The translations under genes were made by a program, and so were the position numbers. From JAIESQ01 sp964495375 (GTDB lineage Bacteria; Planctomycetota; Planctomycetia; Pirellulales; JAEUIK01), in the NCBI GenBank assembly GCA_964495375.1, contig CAZBWM010000001.1, positions 1 to 64,000 of the forward strand: a stretch of DNA of 64,000 nucleotides. Reading direction: 5' to 3'. Under the pieces are notes generated by a model. That model was not told the DNA's origin and ran no database searches. It saw only the letters and a list, made by a program, of their open reading frames with translations. Of the stretch, positions 12,101 to 20,304 are shown in pieces (positions within the stretch are counted from its first letter, which is position 1; each line of letters begins with the position of its first letter).

Positions 12101-13616
12101 CGACTTCGCAATCGCCATCGCGATCGGCGTGGACCTGGCCCGAGATCGTGCTGGCGATCAACTCACCAAAGTCGTAATTGATACCGGCCTGCCCGCTGGT
12201 GAGCAGGATCGAGGTGATGCTGTCGCCAGGGTTATTCGCGGTACCGCGATTGACGCCATTGACGGTGCCGGCCCGGTCCAGGCCATCGAGATAGCCCCCT
12301 GGTTGCACTTCCACGACATCCCAGGTGCCCGGCGTCAGGCCGTCGGCAACCCACGAGCCATCGGCCGCGGTGATGATCGAGATCACCCCTGGCGCGGGGC
12401 CACTGACCGGATGGAACTGCAACTGGATAGTCGCGCCGCCGATTCCTTCTTCACCCGAGTCGCGCACGCCGTTGTTATTGCGATCGTGGTAAACGTGGCC
12501 GCTTAAGCTCACCGGCTTCGCTTCCGCGAAGTCGTTTTGCACGCTGTTTTCGCCGCCATTGAGCGCAATCGTCGTGATCACGTTCGGCGATTCAACGACG
12601 CCGCGCGGGCTGCCGTTCACGGTGCCAACCGTAGCGCCAATGCTCAAGTAGCCGCTGGGCTGCGTTTCCACCACGCGGTACTGACCCGGTGTAATCAGCG
12701 GGTTCTGAAACTTGTACGCGCCGTTGACGTCAGTCGTGGTTGAGAGGCCCGTCGAGACGTAAGCCGCCCCGTTCCAGCGTTCCAAGGTGAGCGATACGCC
12801 AGCGATGCCCGAATCGCCAACTTCGCGAACATTGTTCGAGTTGACGTCGTCGTAAACGGTGCCCGAAATCGTGATCGGTAGCGCCGTCTGCGTGACGGTG
12901 GCGAACGCTCCGGCCGTATAGACCGGCTGCGGAACCGTGCTTGGCGGCGAGTAGCTATCCGGGGGCAGGTTCAGCCCGCTAGCCACCAGCAGCGGATCGT
13001 AAGCGTCCTGAAAGGTCGTCCCTAGTAGCTGGTTTTCGTAATGGGGGGCGATAAAAGTGGCATCGAGCTTCGAGCCTTCGAACTCGTTTCCTTCGGCCAC
13101 GGCATTCGCGCTAGCGAAACCGAGCTCATCGACGTCGATCTTGAAGATCAGTTTCTCGCCGGCTTCGAAGCCCGTGAAATTGAGCGTCAGCAAACCGCCG
13201 TCGGGCGAGACCGTGGCAGTGACACTGCCAACGCTGCCTTGATTGACGATTTGGAACGGCATGTAGCCGAAGACACCCGGCTTGCCGGCAGGGCCCTGCC
13301 CGGCGGCGGTATGAAAGAACGTGTCTCCGAGCCCGAGCCCGTTTCCTTCTTTGTCGGTGTTGATCACCAGTTGCGTGAGTTGCGTTCCGGCGGCGCCGCC
13401 GCTCCACGTAAGCTGGAACGTGTTGCCGACCGTGTCGGCGCCGTCATTGGGCTCGAGGTAGGTCATGCCCAACTGGATGGGATCGGCGGTCATCAAACAG
13501 CGCGGCTCGAGCGACTCGAGCTGATACGACCGCGCGCCGCGGCGCTGGGAGTTTTTGCCGTGGCCCAGAGCGGGCTGACGGCGCCAACGAGTCGGAAGCA
13601 AATTCAGCAACTTCAC
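9186..13616 (-). CDS. Giant secreted SdrD-type B-domain adhesin with LEPR motif and C-terminal FG-GAP/VCBS-like repeats
   Basis: An ATG at 13637 opens the frame, but the GTG at 13616 is preceded by AGGAGGTG at five bases and is the better start (1476 aa). The N-terminus is basic (VKLLNLLPTRWRRQ) and carries SYQLESLEPRCLMTAD, a variant of the planctomycete LEPR-XLL surface-protein motif. After a beta-rich head, seven SdrD/Cna-B-like domains follow, each with an Asp/Asn-rich loop (YDDVNSNNVRE, YHDRNNNGVRD, HADRDGDCEVD, WSDLNQNCFRD, LADRDGDCVYD, FADDNQNCNYD and a divergent seventh), ending in patterns like TDANGxYxFxxLxPGTY. The last ~250 residues carry GDFNGDGIDDVGVF, GDWDGDGKADIGIF, GDWNGDGIQTIGLF and similar calcium-binding-type repeats. 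Likely exported and Ca-stabilised. Four central domains have an extra Cys (DGDC/NQNC). Confidence 0.92.
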   Translation of the reverse strand: MKLLNLLPTRWRRQPALGHGKNSQRRGARSYQLESLEPRCLMTADPIQLGMTYLEPNDGADTVGNTFQLTWSGGAAGTQLTQLVINTDKEGNGLGLGDTFFHTAAGQGPAGKPGVFGYMPFQIVNQGSVGSVTATVSPDGGLLTLNFTGFEAGEKLIFKIDVDELGFASANAVAEGNEFEGSKLDATFIAPHYENQLLGTTFQDAYDPLLVASGLNLPPDSYSPPSTVPQPVYTAGAFATVTQTALPITISGTVYDDVNSNNVREVGDSGIAGVSLTLERWNGAAYVSTGLSTTTDVNGAYKFQNPLITPGQYRVVETQPSGYLSIGATVGTVNGSPRGVVESPNVITTIALNGGENSVQNDFAEAKPVSLSGHVYHDRNNNGVRDSGEEGIGGATIQLQFHPVSGPAPGVISIITAADGSWVADGLTPGTWDVVEVQPGGYLDGLDRAGTVNGVNRGTANNPGDSITSILLTSGQAGINYDFGELIASTISGQVHADRDGDCEVDPGEILVAGAKVELLDPQGVVIGTTFTDAQGRYEFASLPPGTYQVRLTVPTPYFDAAAHAGTAGGNAVTKTLIAGIGMPSGTTALDYDFCVHEPATLSGYVWSDLNQNCFRDVNEHGIAGVTIRLLDANGVFTGITTVTDANGNYQFTGLRKGTYGVQEVQPDGYFQGCTHAGTASGTVNGDTISGAILLPGMTATDYIFGELLPASISGRVLADRDGDCVYDPGEVLLPGVTIWLLDANGVRLQSTLTDANGEYKFDNLQPGTYGIEEVLPNPYYAVASHPGSVAGTSTSKTLISSIVVGSSVAATQYNFCVNEPVGISGYVFADDNQNCNYDSGEAPIAGVTIWLLDSQGNQITSTTTNANGYYEFLNLKPGTYSIQEIQPNGYFDGCAEAGDQGGDEDSQPNHILDITLTPSKVGHNYNFGELRPASISGYVFQDGGAVTAYPGTVVDVPSVSNGQRTVDDTPLAGVMLRLADLSGELVRDAFGNPVTAITDANGFYRFTNLEPGKYYTVFEVQPTGYVNGIDSPGSTGGMPLKFSDPLRPLILTGSTSIDDAIARIYVMPGQESIENNFSEVLTTPPVITPPQPFIAALTVGFLPINNIAPAFSPPQQFVGGPAGPGVFFNPPPTIAQFRYFGGVGEQDSYTWHLSVVNDGTPRGEPSAAADGLVRSVKFNASNWSGQPLNGAQWTIPTGQPGQNRTFVFGTLKGKPVAGDFNGDGIDDVGVFIDGDWFIDANGNGVWDDADLWLKLGAKHDQPIVGDWDGDGKADIGIFGPSWEEDPRALAAEPGLPDPENTKRSVPKNVPPQPHQSTDGDRTLKRTRHGRVRSDLIDHVFRFGVSGDVPLAGDWNGDGIQTIGLFSGGTWYLDTNGDGSFGDGDKVVDYGLSTDIPIVGDFDGDGRTELGVYRRGTWYIDRDHSGKLEPHDRAYDLGSVDDQPVVGDWDGDGRDEPALYRDLTDDVAARPTDAPN

Positions 13617-13679
13617 GCTGCACCTCCTGTGCGCCAACTACCGGTTGCCCCCGGTCGTGATCTTCCGTGATCAAATCTC

Positions 13680-13761
13680 GTAGGGTGCGTGAAACGCACC
13701 ACTTCTTCGCTGCAAATTCCCTGCTTGAATCCAGTACGCTGGTGTGCTCCGCACACCCTAC
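13680..13761. repeat. Inverted pair of 22-nt palindromic repeats (REPIN-like)
   Basis: The left unit 13680-13701 (gtagggtgcgtgaaacgcac, then ca) and right unit 13740-13761 (tggtgtgctccgcacaccct, then ac) are inverted copies of each other with the inner bases changed in a compensating way, so each folds on itself and the pair folds together. It lies between the upstream end of the adhesin gene and the end of the WD40 gene. A single copy of the same 22-mer, in the opposite orientation to the left unit, occurs at 60924-60945. Confidence 0.7.
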
Positions 13762-13768
13762 CGTTCTG

Positions 13769-14818
13769 CTAGTGCGCCGGCGTCGGTTCGCCGCGCCGCG
13801 CGGTCACCGGCGCCCCCTCGCTGGGAACGTTCCAGAACCGCACCGTGGTGTCGAAACTGCCCGAGATCAGCGTTTGCGATTCCGGGCGATACTCGAGCGC
13901 CGCGATCGATCCCCGATGGCCGACCAGGTGGCTCGTCTCCTGTGCCGAAGCGAGATCCCAGATGCGCACCAGGTTGTCGCTCTGGCCAGTCGCCAGGCGG
14001 CCAGGGCCGCAGTAGGTCATCGACAGCACCTTGCCAGGGCGGATGTTGATGCTCGAAACCTGATGGCCATCGGCAACGCGGTAGATGAATAGCTGGGGAC
14101 CGTCGCCGGCGGCCGCCAATTCGGCGCCATCGGGCGAGAAGGCGATCGCTCGCAGCACCGCGGTGCCCGCCACGAGATCCGTGGTCTGTTGGCCATCGGC
14201 CGTGCGCCACACGCGCAGCTTGCCTTGGCGCCCGGCGGCGGCGATCAACGAACCATCGGGCGAAAAGGCCAAGGCCCGCATTTCGCGCGAGCCGGCGGTC
14301 AAGGTTCGGCTGAGTCGGTATTCGCTTGTCTCATACAATCGCACGCGGTCGCTGTAGCCAACCGTGGCCAACTGCGAGCCATCGGGACTGTAGAGCACAT
14401 CGAACGCGGCTTCCCGGCTATTGGCGATCGTCTTCAACATGCGACCGGTCGCCACATCCCAAATCACGACGCGACCGTCGTCTCCGGCCGAAGCGAGCTG
14501 CGTGCCGTCGGGGCGAAAGCTAAGTCCGCGAACCCAACCCTCGTGGCTCGGCAACTGACGCACGAGCCGGCCGGTACCGACGTCCCACAGCCCGATCAAG
14601 TGATCGTCGCCGGCCGAAGCCAACGTGGTGCCGTCGGGGCTTAGCGCCACGGCCGTGATCACCGACTTGTAGTCGTACAAGCCGCGGCTCGGCGTGGTGA
14701 ACACGCGGGCGGCTGACATCTCCAACAGCCGTCGCTCGGCACGAGCCGAGGTCAGTCCGGCGATCAGCGTGATCAACAGCGCGATGACGCGCAACGCAGC
14801 GCTCAGGCGAAGCTTCAT
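13769..14818 (-). CDS. Secreted WD40-repeat beta-propeller protein
   Basis: 349 aa. A signal peptide is clear (MKLRLSAALRVIALLITLIA, cleavage after ARA). Seven WD40 blades follow, about 40 residues apart, with typical ends: SAGDDHLIGLWDVGTG, SAGDDGRVVIWDVATG, TVGYSDRVRLYETSE, AAGRQGKLRVWRTADG, AAGDGPQLFIYRVADG, TGQSDNLVRIWDLASA and SGSFDTTVRFWNVPSE. The blades make up the whole mature protein, so it is a scaffold or binding propeller in the periplasm with no catalytic part. It is divergent from the amidohydrolase gene at 15176 and upstream of the adhesin gene in the same direction, but the repeat pair at 13680 lies between them, so co-transcription is uncertain. Confidence 0.9.
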   Translation of the reverse strand: MKLRLSAALRVIALLITLIAGLTSARAERRLLEMSAARVFTTPSRGLYDYKSVITAVALSPDGTTLASAGDDHLIGLWDVGTGRLVRQLPSHEGWVRGLSFRPDGTQLASAGDDGRVVIWDVATGRMLKTIANSREAAFDVLYSPDGSQLATVGYSDRVRLYETSEYRLSRTLTAGSREMRALAFSPDGSLIAAAGRQGKLRVWRTADGQQTTDLVAGTAVLRAIAFSPDGAELAAAGDGPQLFIYRVADGHQVSSINIRPGKVLSMTYCGPGRLATGQSDNLVRIWDLASAQETSHLVGHRGSIAALEYRPESQTLISGSFDTTVRFWNVPSEGAPVTARRGEPTPAH

Positions 14819-15175
14819 GGCGATTTTGGTGGGCTGGTGGGCGGGGTCGTCAGGCAGGCACCTGTGAGCGGCGGGCGGGCCGCGACGTCACAGGCGGGTC
14901 GGTCGAACCAGCGCACGCCGACGGCGCGGCAGTACGGGTTCTTTCTGTGGTATCGGTCAGAACGATTCATGGGCCACAGACGGAAATCGATTTCGCCCAG
15001 CGAGAACCCGTTTGACTTCACGCAGCCGGTTGCAAATCCCGTGGCCGCCGCACGTTGCAAAATCGCTAGCGATTTGCCGCGCGGCTCGCGCCCGAATCGC
15101 CAGCCCGCGGTTGCGATTTGCTGGCATGGCGGGTAATTTTGACGTTAACCGCTACGCAGAAGGAGAGTTCTGTCG
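14819..15175. other. Divergent intergenic region
   Basis: About 357 bases between the minus-strand WD40 gene and the plus-strand amidohydrolase gene; it must hold promoters for both, but I could not pick a convincing -35/-10 pair. An AAGGAG ribosome site at about 15159-15165 serves the gene at 15176. No gene-like frame or strong hairpin was recognised. Confidence 0.5.
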
Positions 15176-16915
15176 ATGCCTCCAGTGTCTGAGACCCAGC
15201 CCAATTGCGACGTCGTCATTCGCGGCGGCCAGTTTTTTGATGGCCGCGGAACGGCCGCAAAAGTAGTCGACGTGGCGATCGACGCCGGCAAAGTCACCGC
15301 CGTCGGCCCCAAATTACCGCAAACTGGCAAGCAGGAAGTCGACGCGGCCGGCTGCTGGGTCATGCCCGGCATGCTCGACATCCACACGCACTACGATGCC
15401 GAGGTCGAAGCGCTCCCGGGCCTGGAAGAATCGGTCCGGCACGGCGTCACCACGATCGTGATGGGCAATTGCTCCCTCTCCGCGGCGGTCGGCAAGAAGA
15501 AGGACGTGCTCGACCTGTTCTGCCGCGTTGAGAGCCTGCCGCGCGACGTGCTCGATCGCTGGCTCGGCCCCGAGCTGCCCTGGCGCAACGTTCGCGAGTA
15601 CTACCAGCATCTCGATACGTTGCCCGTCGGGCCGAACATCGCCTCGTTTCTGGGGCACTCCAGCCTCCGCTCGCACGTGATGGGGATGGAGCGCAGCCTG
15701 AAAGAGAAGCACGCCGGCGCCGACGAAGTCAAGCAGATGCGATCGATCCTCAGCGACGCGCTCGACGAGGGCTATCTCGGCCTGTCGATCGACATGTTGC
15801 CTTGGCATCGGCTCGATGGCGAGCCGTTCCGTGGCATCTCGGTCCCCTCGCAGCACGCCTCGGCCAAAGAGTATGGCCAACTTGCCGACGTCGTTCGTAA
15901 GCGCGATCGCGTGCTGCAAGCCACGCCCAACGCGCTGACCAAAAGCACCGTGGCCATTCTCGGCATGCTCAGCACGGGCGTCGGCCGCAAACCGCTGCGG
16001 ACCACCATCGTCGCCGCGATGGACGTGATCACCGACCGCAAGATCTGGCGCGTGGCCACGATCGGCGGCTCCCTACTCAACAAACTGTTCCGCGCCGACA
16101 TCCGCTGGCAGGCGCTGGCCGAACCATTCCTCAACTACTGCGATGGCGTGAACACCCCGCTGTTCGAGGAGTTCGTGTCCGGCGTCAACGCGATCAGCGC
16201 CACGCCCGACGAGCGCCGCAAGATGTTCCGAGATCCGGCGTATCGCGCCGCCTTCCGCAAAGATTGGACGATCACGGGCGCCCGCGTCTTCCATCGCGAT
16301 CTGGCGCAGATGCATGTGGTGTCGTCCCCCGACCACTCGCAGGTCGGCAAGTCGTTCCAGCAACTGGCCGACGAAGTTGGCGCCGAGCCGCTCGAGTTCT
16401 TCCTCGATCAATTGGCTGAGCACGACAATGCCCTGCGCTGGCAAACCGTGGTCACGAACGACCGCCCCCAGCAGCGGCAGTATTTGTTCGCCCACGAGAC
16501 GACGATTCCCGGCTTCAACGACTCGGGCGCGCACGCCCGCAACATGGCTTTCCAGGATGGCGGTCTGCAGATGCTGCAGCAGGTCCAGGCGAACCCCGGT
16601 TTGATGCCGCTGGAATTGGCGATTGGCAAGCTGACCGGGCTGTCGGCCGAGTGGCTGGGGCTCGACACGGGAGTGCTTTCCGTCGGCAAGCAGGCCGACG
16701 TGATCGTCGTCGACCCCGCCAAGCTGCGCACCGGGCTTGGTCCTCCGGTCGAAAGTTACGACGAGCGGCTGCACGGCGCGATGCGAATGGTCAAGCGTTC
16801 CGACGGCGTCGTGCGCAACGTCTTCATCGGTGGTCGGCAAGCGTTCGCCGGCGGCGCGTTCGTGCCGGAGTTTGGCCGGGAGCGCTTCGGCCGGCTGCTT
16901 CGTTCGACGCGGTAG
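15176..16915 (+). CDS. Amidohydrolase of the N-acyl-D-amino-acid deacylase family
   Basis: 579 aa, ATG preceded by AAGGAGAG. The N-terminal beta strip CDVVIRGGQFFDGRG and AAGCWVMPGMLDIHTHYD give the metal-binding HxH (His70, His72) of the amidohydrolase superfamily. GVTTIVMGNCSLS matches the D-aminoacylase subfamily, in which the Cys takes part in metal binding. DSGAHARNM (about 445) supplies the catalytic Asp region and PIxVGKQADVIVVDPAKL-type text closes the second beta domain. Members hydrolyse N-acyl-D-amino acids, D-hydantoin-like or related amides; the real substrate cannot be read from the sequence. No signal peptide, so cytoplasmic. It ends just before a 30-nt perfect palindrome. Confidence 0.9.
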   Translation: MPPVSETQPNCDVVIRGGQFFDGRGTAAKVVDVAIDAGKVTAVGPKLPQTGKQEVDAAGCWVMPGMLDIHTHYDAEVEALPGLEESVRHGVTTIVMGNCSLSAAVGKKKDVLDLFCRVESLPRDVLDRWLGPELPWRNVREYYQHLDTLPVGPNIASFLGHSSLRSHVMGMERSLKEKHAGADEVKQMRSILSDALDEGYLGLSIDMLPWHRLDGEPFRGISVPSQHASAKEYGQLADVVRKRDRVLQATPNALTKSTVAILGMLSTGVGRKPLRTTIVAAMDVITDRKIWRVATIGGSLLNKLFRADIRWQALAEPFLNYCDGVNTPLFEEFVSGVNAISATPDERRKMFRDPAYRAAFRKDWTITGARVFHRDLAQMHVVSSPDHSQVGKSFQQLADEVGAEPLEFFLDQLAEHDNALRWQTVVTNDRPQQRQYLFAHETTIPGFNDSGAHARNMAFQDGGLQMLQQVQANPGLMPLELAIGKLTGLSAEWLGLDTGVLSVGKQADVIVVDPAKLRTGLGPPVESYDERLHGAMRMVKRSDGVVRNVFIGGRQAFAGGAFVPEFGRERFGRLLRSTR

Positions 16916-16953
16916 GACATTCGCTCCAGTTGCGATCGAGATTTCGCTAACCT

Positions 16954-16983
16954 AAGCCCACCGGTTGCAACCGGTGGGCTTAC
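16954..16983. repeat. 30-nt perfect palindrome with GGTTGCAACC core
   Basis: The sequence taagcccaccggttgcaacc (then ggtgggctta) reads the same on both strands over 30 bases. It may stop transcription after the amidohydrolase gene, but lacks a T-run. A 24-nt relative with the same GGTTGCAACC centre and a different flank lies at 52588-52611, so it is better seen as a dispersed palindromic repeat. Confidence 0.7.
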
Positions 16984-17006
16984 TGCCAACTCCGCATCGC
17001 ATCGCC

Positions 17007-18155
17007 ATGCTCAAACCCGAACCCAATATGATCGGCGCGTATGGTCCGTGGGCCGCGTCGCTCGTGGGGGACGAGCCGGCCCGGCTGTCGTTCCGCCGCG
17101 CCGAGTTCACCAACGTCGATGCCTGGCGCATACAAGCTCGGCCCCGGGCCGAGGCGCTCTTCCTTGCTCCCGACGTTGACCCGCCCCCTACCGCCACGCT
17201 CACGCATCAGTACGACTTCGACGGGCTGCACGTCGAGCATCTGACCTGGCAGTTGCCCTATGGCCCGCCGACCGAAGCGGTGTTGCTCAAACCGGCTGGC
17301 GCGACGGGCAAACTCCCCGGCGTGTTGGCGCTGCACGATCACGGTGGCAACAAGTACTTCGGCTGGCGCAAGATCGCCCGCGTGAGCCGTGACGTACACC
17401 CGGTGATGCGTCGGCATCAAGACGATCATTACGGCGGTGTCGGCTGGGCGAACGAGCTGGCGCGCCGCGGGTACGTGGTGCTCGCTCACGATGTGTTCAG
17501 CTTCGGCAGCCGGCGCGTGCGGGCGCCGGACATTGCCGCAACGGTCGAGCCCGCGCCGCCGCCGGAGAAAAACCCCGAATCGCCCGACGAAATCGCCGCC
17601 TACAACCGCTTCGCCGGTCAGCACGAACATCTGATGGCCAAGAGCCTGTTCTGCGCGGGCCTCACCTGGCCGGGGGTCACGCTGGCCGAAGATCGCGCGG
17701 CGCTGGGGCTATTGGCCGCGTGCGACGACGTGGACGCCGCGCGACTGGCCTGTGCGGGGCTTTCGGGCGGCGGGCTTCGCACCGTCTATCTGGCCGGTCT
17801 CGACGAGCGGATCAAGACTGCCTGCTGCGCCGGCATGATGACGACCTGGCGCGACTACCTGCTCTACAAATGCTGGACGCACACCTGGATGATCTACGTG
17901 CCCGGGCTACCGCGCGAGCTCGACTATCCGGAAGTGCTGGGTCTCCGCGCGCCGGAGCCGGTATTGGTGCAAAACTGCGAAGACGACCCGTTGTTTTCGC
18001 TCCATGAAGTGCGCCGTGCCGACACGATGCTGACTGAGATCTATCGAAAGGCGGGGGCTGCCGAGGCGTATCGCGGCGCGTTCTACCCGGGCGGTCACCG
18101 CTTCGACCGCGCGATGCAAGCCGAGGCATTCGCCTGGTTCGAGCGCTGGCTGTAA
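17007..18155 (+). CDS. Alpha/beta hydrolase of the dienelactone-hydrolase / acetyl-xylan-esterase-like group
   Basis: 382 aa. A frame is open from 16965, but that point lies inside the palindrome at 16954-16983, so ATG 17007 is preferred. The fold is shown by the strand-loop GVLALHDHGGNKYFGW (oxyanion region), AxRGYVVLAHDVFSFG, and the nucleophile elbow CAGLSGGG with Ser253. The acid is likely in QNCEDDPLF and the His in YPGGHRFDRAM. The lid region about 130-220 is large. There is no signal peptide. Family members cleave esters, often of sugars or xenobiotics; a substrate cannot be named. It converges on the TPR membrane protein gene. Confidence 0.85.
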   Translation: MLKPEPNMIGAYGPWAASLVGDEPARLSFRRAEFTNVDAWRIQARPRAEALFLAPDVDPPPTATLTHQYDFDGLHVEHLTWQLPYGPPTEAVLLKPAGATGKLPGVLALHDHGGNKYFGWRKIARVSRDVHPVMRRHQDDHYGGVGWANELARRGYVVLAHDVFSFGSRRVRAPDIAATVEPAPPPEKNPESPDEIAAYNRFAGQHEHLMAKSLFCAGLTWPGVTLAEDRAALGLLAACDDVDAARLACAGLSGGGLRTVYLAGLDERIKTACCAGMMTTWRDYLLYKCWTHTWMIYVPGLPRELDYPEVLGLRAPEPVLVQNCEDDPLFSLHEVRRADTMLTEIYRKAGAAEAYRGAFYPGGHRFDRAMQAEAFAWFERWL

Positions 18156-18196
18156 GCTGTGCGTGCTTCGGTTCTGCGGCCCGCCGGGCATGCACG

Positions 18197-20194
18197 TCAA
18201 AGCCCGCCCGAGCGGCGCCCCAGCAACTGGTTCAGCAGCTTCTGGGCGATTTGATCCTGCGGATTGAGTTGCACGGCCAGTTGCAAGTGTTTGATCGCCT
18301 CGGGCAATTCCTTCTTTCGCACGAGCACGACGCCCAGGTTGTGATGTACGATCGCCGCATGGGGTCGGGCAGCCAGCGCGATGCGAAACCGCTGTTCGGC
18401 GTCGTCGAGTTGGCCGGCCGTCAATTGCAGTTGACCATAATTGAGATTGGCTTCCGGATGCTGGGGATCGAGTTCCAGCGCCCGCAAATACTGCCGCCGC
18501 GCTTCGTCGACGTTTTGCTCGGCCGAGGCCAACTGCCCGAGATTGCAAACGAGTTCGGCCGTGGCCCGCTTGAGCGCAGCCGCGCGTGCGACGTTGCCGT
18601 CGGCCTGGGCCTGTTCTGTCTCCTGTTCGCGAATCCGCAGGGCAGCCTCGAATTGCTCGCGCGCGCCGGCCCGATCGCCGATGGCAAACAGCGCCCGACC
18701 ATAGTTCGTGCGAATCGACAGCTCTTGCGGTACCAGGCGCACCGCTGCGGCATAGTGTTCGCTGGCGGCCTGCCAGAGGGCCTTTCGCTCGGCTTGTCCA
18801 AGTTGCAAATTGGGGTCGACCGCCCGCAGCCCGATGATTGTCGCCAGGTTATTGTGCGCCGACCAGGCCCTGGGATTCTTCTCCAAGGTGTCGTCCCAGA
18901 GCGGCTGGTTGTCCGCGCCCGCGAAAACCGCCGAATGGGAAACGCTGATCGCCAACAGCACGATCGCGGCCCCCGCCGCCAGGGACAGGGCCGGCACGCG
19001 CGCCGCGGCGCCAAGGCGATCGACCAGGTACTTACCAAGCGCGACGACCAGCACCACCACGGCCGGTAGCGCAGTGTACTGCCAGTGGTCGGCCACGAGC
19101 GAGTACTTCATGAAATAGATGTTGATGAAGCCCAGCACCGGGAATAGCAACAGCGAGTACCAGCTCCAGGCGACGAACGGCCCGCCGCTGGTCCAGCGCC
19201 GCGCGGCGAGCAGCCCGGCCCCGAGCGCTAGCCAGGCCGCGCTCGGCAGATAAACAAGCGGGTTGGCCGGATCGCACGTCCAGCGTGGATAGTTGAAGCA
19301 GAGCCCGATCGGCACCAAGGCCTTGCTCAGGTAGAACCAGATCACCCAACCGGCCAGCGCGAAACGCGACAGAAAGCCATCGCTGCGCACGATATCGTCG
19401 GCGATCGAGCGCTCTTGCTGGAACCAGTAAGCGAGCCCACCCAAGAGCAGCGAGACGCCAAACAAGGGGAGCACGGCGACCAGGTCTTCGAGCCGAAACC
19501 TCCCGTGTCGCCAAATCGCGATCACCAGCATCGCGGCCGGTAGCGTGACGATCGAAGTCTTGGCCAACAGGCCCAACGCAAACAAGGAAACCGCCAAGGC
19601 CAGCCAGCGGACGTTGTCGCGCTCGTCGTAAGTTAAGTAGCAGTCGAGTGCCGCGAAAGCCAGCGCGGTCGACAGCAACGTCTTGCGCTGCAAGATCCAG
19701 GCCACGGCCTCGACCGACAAGGGGTGTACGGCAAACAGCAGCGCACACAAGAACGCAGGCACGCCGGCCAGCGAAGGCAAGAGCCGAGATGTCAGTCGCC
19801 ACACGAAAAGCGAATTGATCACGTGCAGCAGCAGATTCACCAGGCGAAAGCCGGTCGCGTTCGGTCCAAAGATGCGGTATTCCAACCAGTGCGTGCTGTA
19901 AGACAGGGGCCAGTAGTCGGGCTGCTCACCGCTGGTCCAAAAGCTCTTGAGCCCGGCAAAGTTTGCCTGGTCGCCCGGTCGTTCGGGATTGACGAGCGAG
20001 ACGATCCACTTGTGTTCGGGAATCATCTGCTGATCGTCCCAGACGAATGTGCCGGGAAGCGATCGGGCGTGCGCGACCACGGCGCATACGATGACCGCGG
20101 CAATTCCGGCGGCTCGCCAGAGGGCACTGCGACTGGGCCCGGCCGGCACAACTCGTTCAGCGGCGCGAGCCTTCGCGGGTTTCTTGCGAGCCAT
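18197..20194 (-). CDS. Polytopic membrane protein with C-terminal TPR repeats (TMTC / GT-C-like)
   Basis: 665 aa from ATG 20194, chosen because the earlier frame start at 20284 overlaps the neighbour's leader and MARKKPAKARA is a typical basic N-terminus. About 11 hydrophobic helices fill residues 20-420. The first loop has LPGTFVWDDQQMI, an early Asp-Asp after the first helix as in GT-C glycosyltransferases (TMTC/PMT-like), and PDYWPLSYSTHWLEYRIFG matches the loop seen in the planctomycete and metazoan TMTC-like proteins. Residues about 480-660 form four or five TPRs (NYGRALFAIGDRAGAREQF, NYGQLQLTAGQLDDAEQRF, NLGVVLVRKKELPEAIKHL). Protein O-glycosylation or another lipid-linked sugar transfer is plausible but inferred. 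Confidence 0.8.
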   Translation of the reverse strand: MARKKPAKARAAERVVPAGPSRSALWRAAGIAAVIVCAVVAHARSLPGTFVWDDQQMIPEHKWIVSLVNPERPGDQANFAGLKSFWTSGEQPDYWPLSYSTHWLEYRIFGPNATGFRLVNLLLHVINSLFVWRLTSRLLPSLAGVPAFLCALLFAVHPLSVEAVAWILQRKTLLSTALAFAALDCYLTYDERDNVRWLALAVSLFALGLLAKTSIVTLPAAMLVIAIWRHGRFRLEDLVAVLPLFGVSLLLGGLAYWFQQERSIADDIVRSDGFLSRFALAGWVIWFYLSKALVPIGLCFNYPRWTCDPANPLVYLPSAAWLALGAGLLAARRWTSGGPFVAWSWYSLLLFPVLGFINIYFMKYSLVADHWQYTALPAVVVLVVALGKYLVDRLGAAARVPALSLAAGAAIVLLAISVSHSAVFAGADNQPLWDDTLEKNPRAWSAHNNLATIIGLRAVDPNLQLGQAERKALWQAASEHYAAAVRLVPQELSIRTNYGRALFAIGDRAGAREQFEAALRIREQETEQAQADGNVARAAALKRATAELVCNLGQLASAEQNVDEARRQYLRALELDPQHPEANLNYGQLQLTAGQLDDAEQRFRIALAARPHAAIVHHNLGVVLVRKKELPEAIKHLQLAVQLNPQDQIAQKLLNQLLGRRSGGL

Positions 20195-20304
20195 CGTGTT
20201 GGCGACTATCTGCGGCGGGGCGGGCGGAACACACACAAGCAAGCGACGTGCTGCCAGTCTAAGTGACATCCCCGCCGGGGCCAAGCGGCCGGTACACTGC
20301 TACG

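Noticed and set aside
9288..12506. Long plus-strand open frames of 484 and 379 codons opposite the adhesin
   Set aside because: They are antisense to a gene with clear domains and strong start signals; no domain was recognised in their translations.
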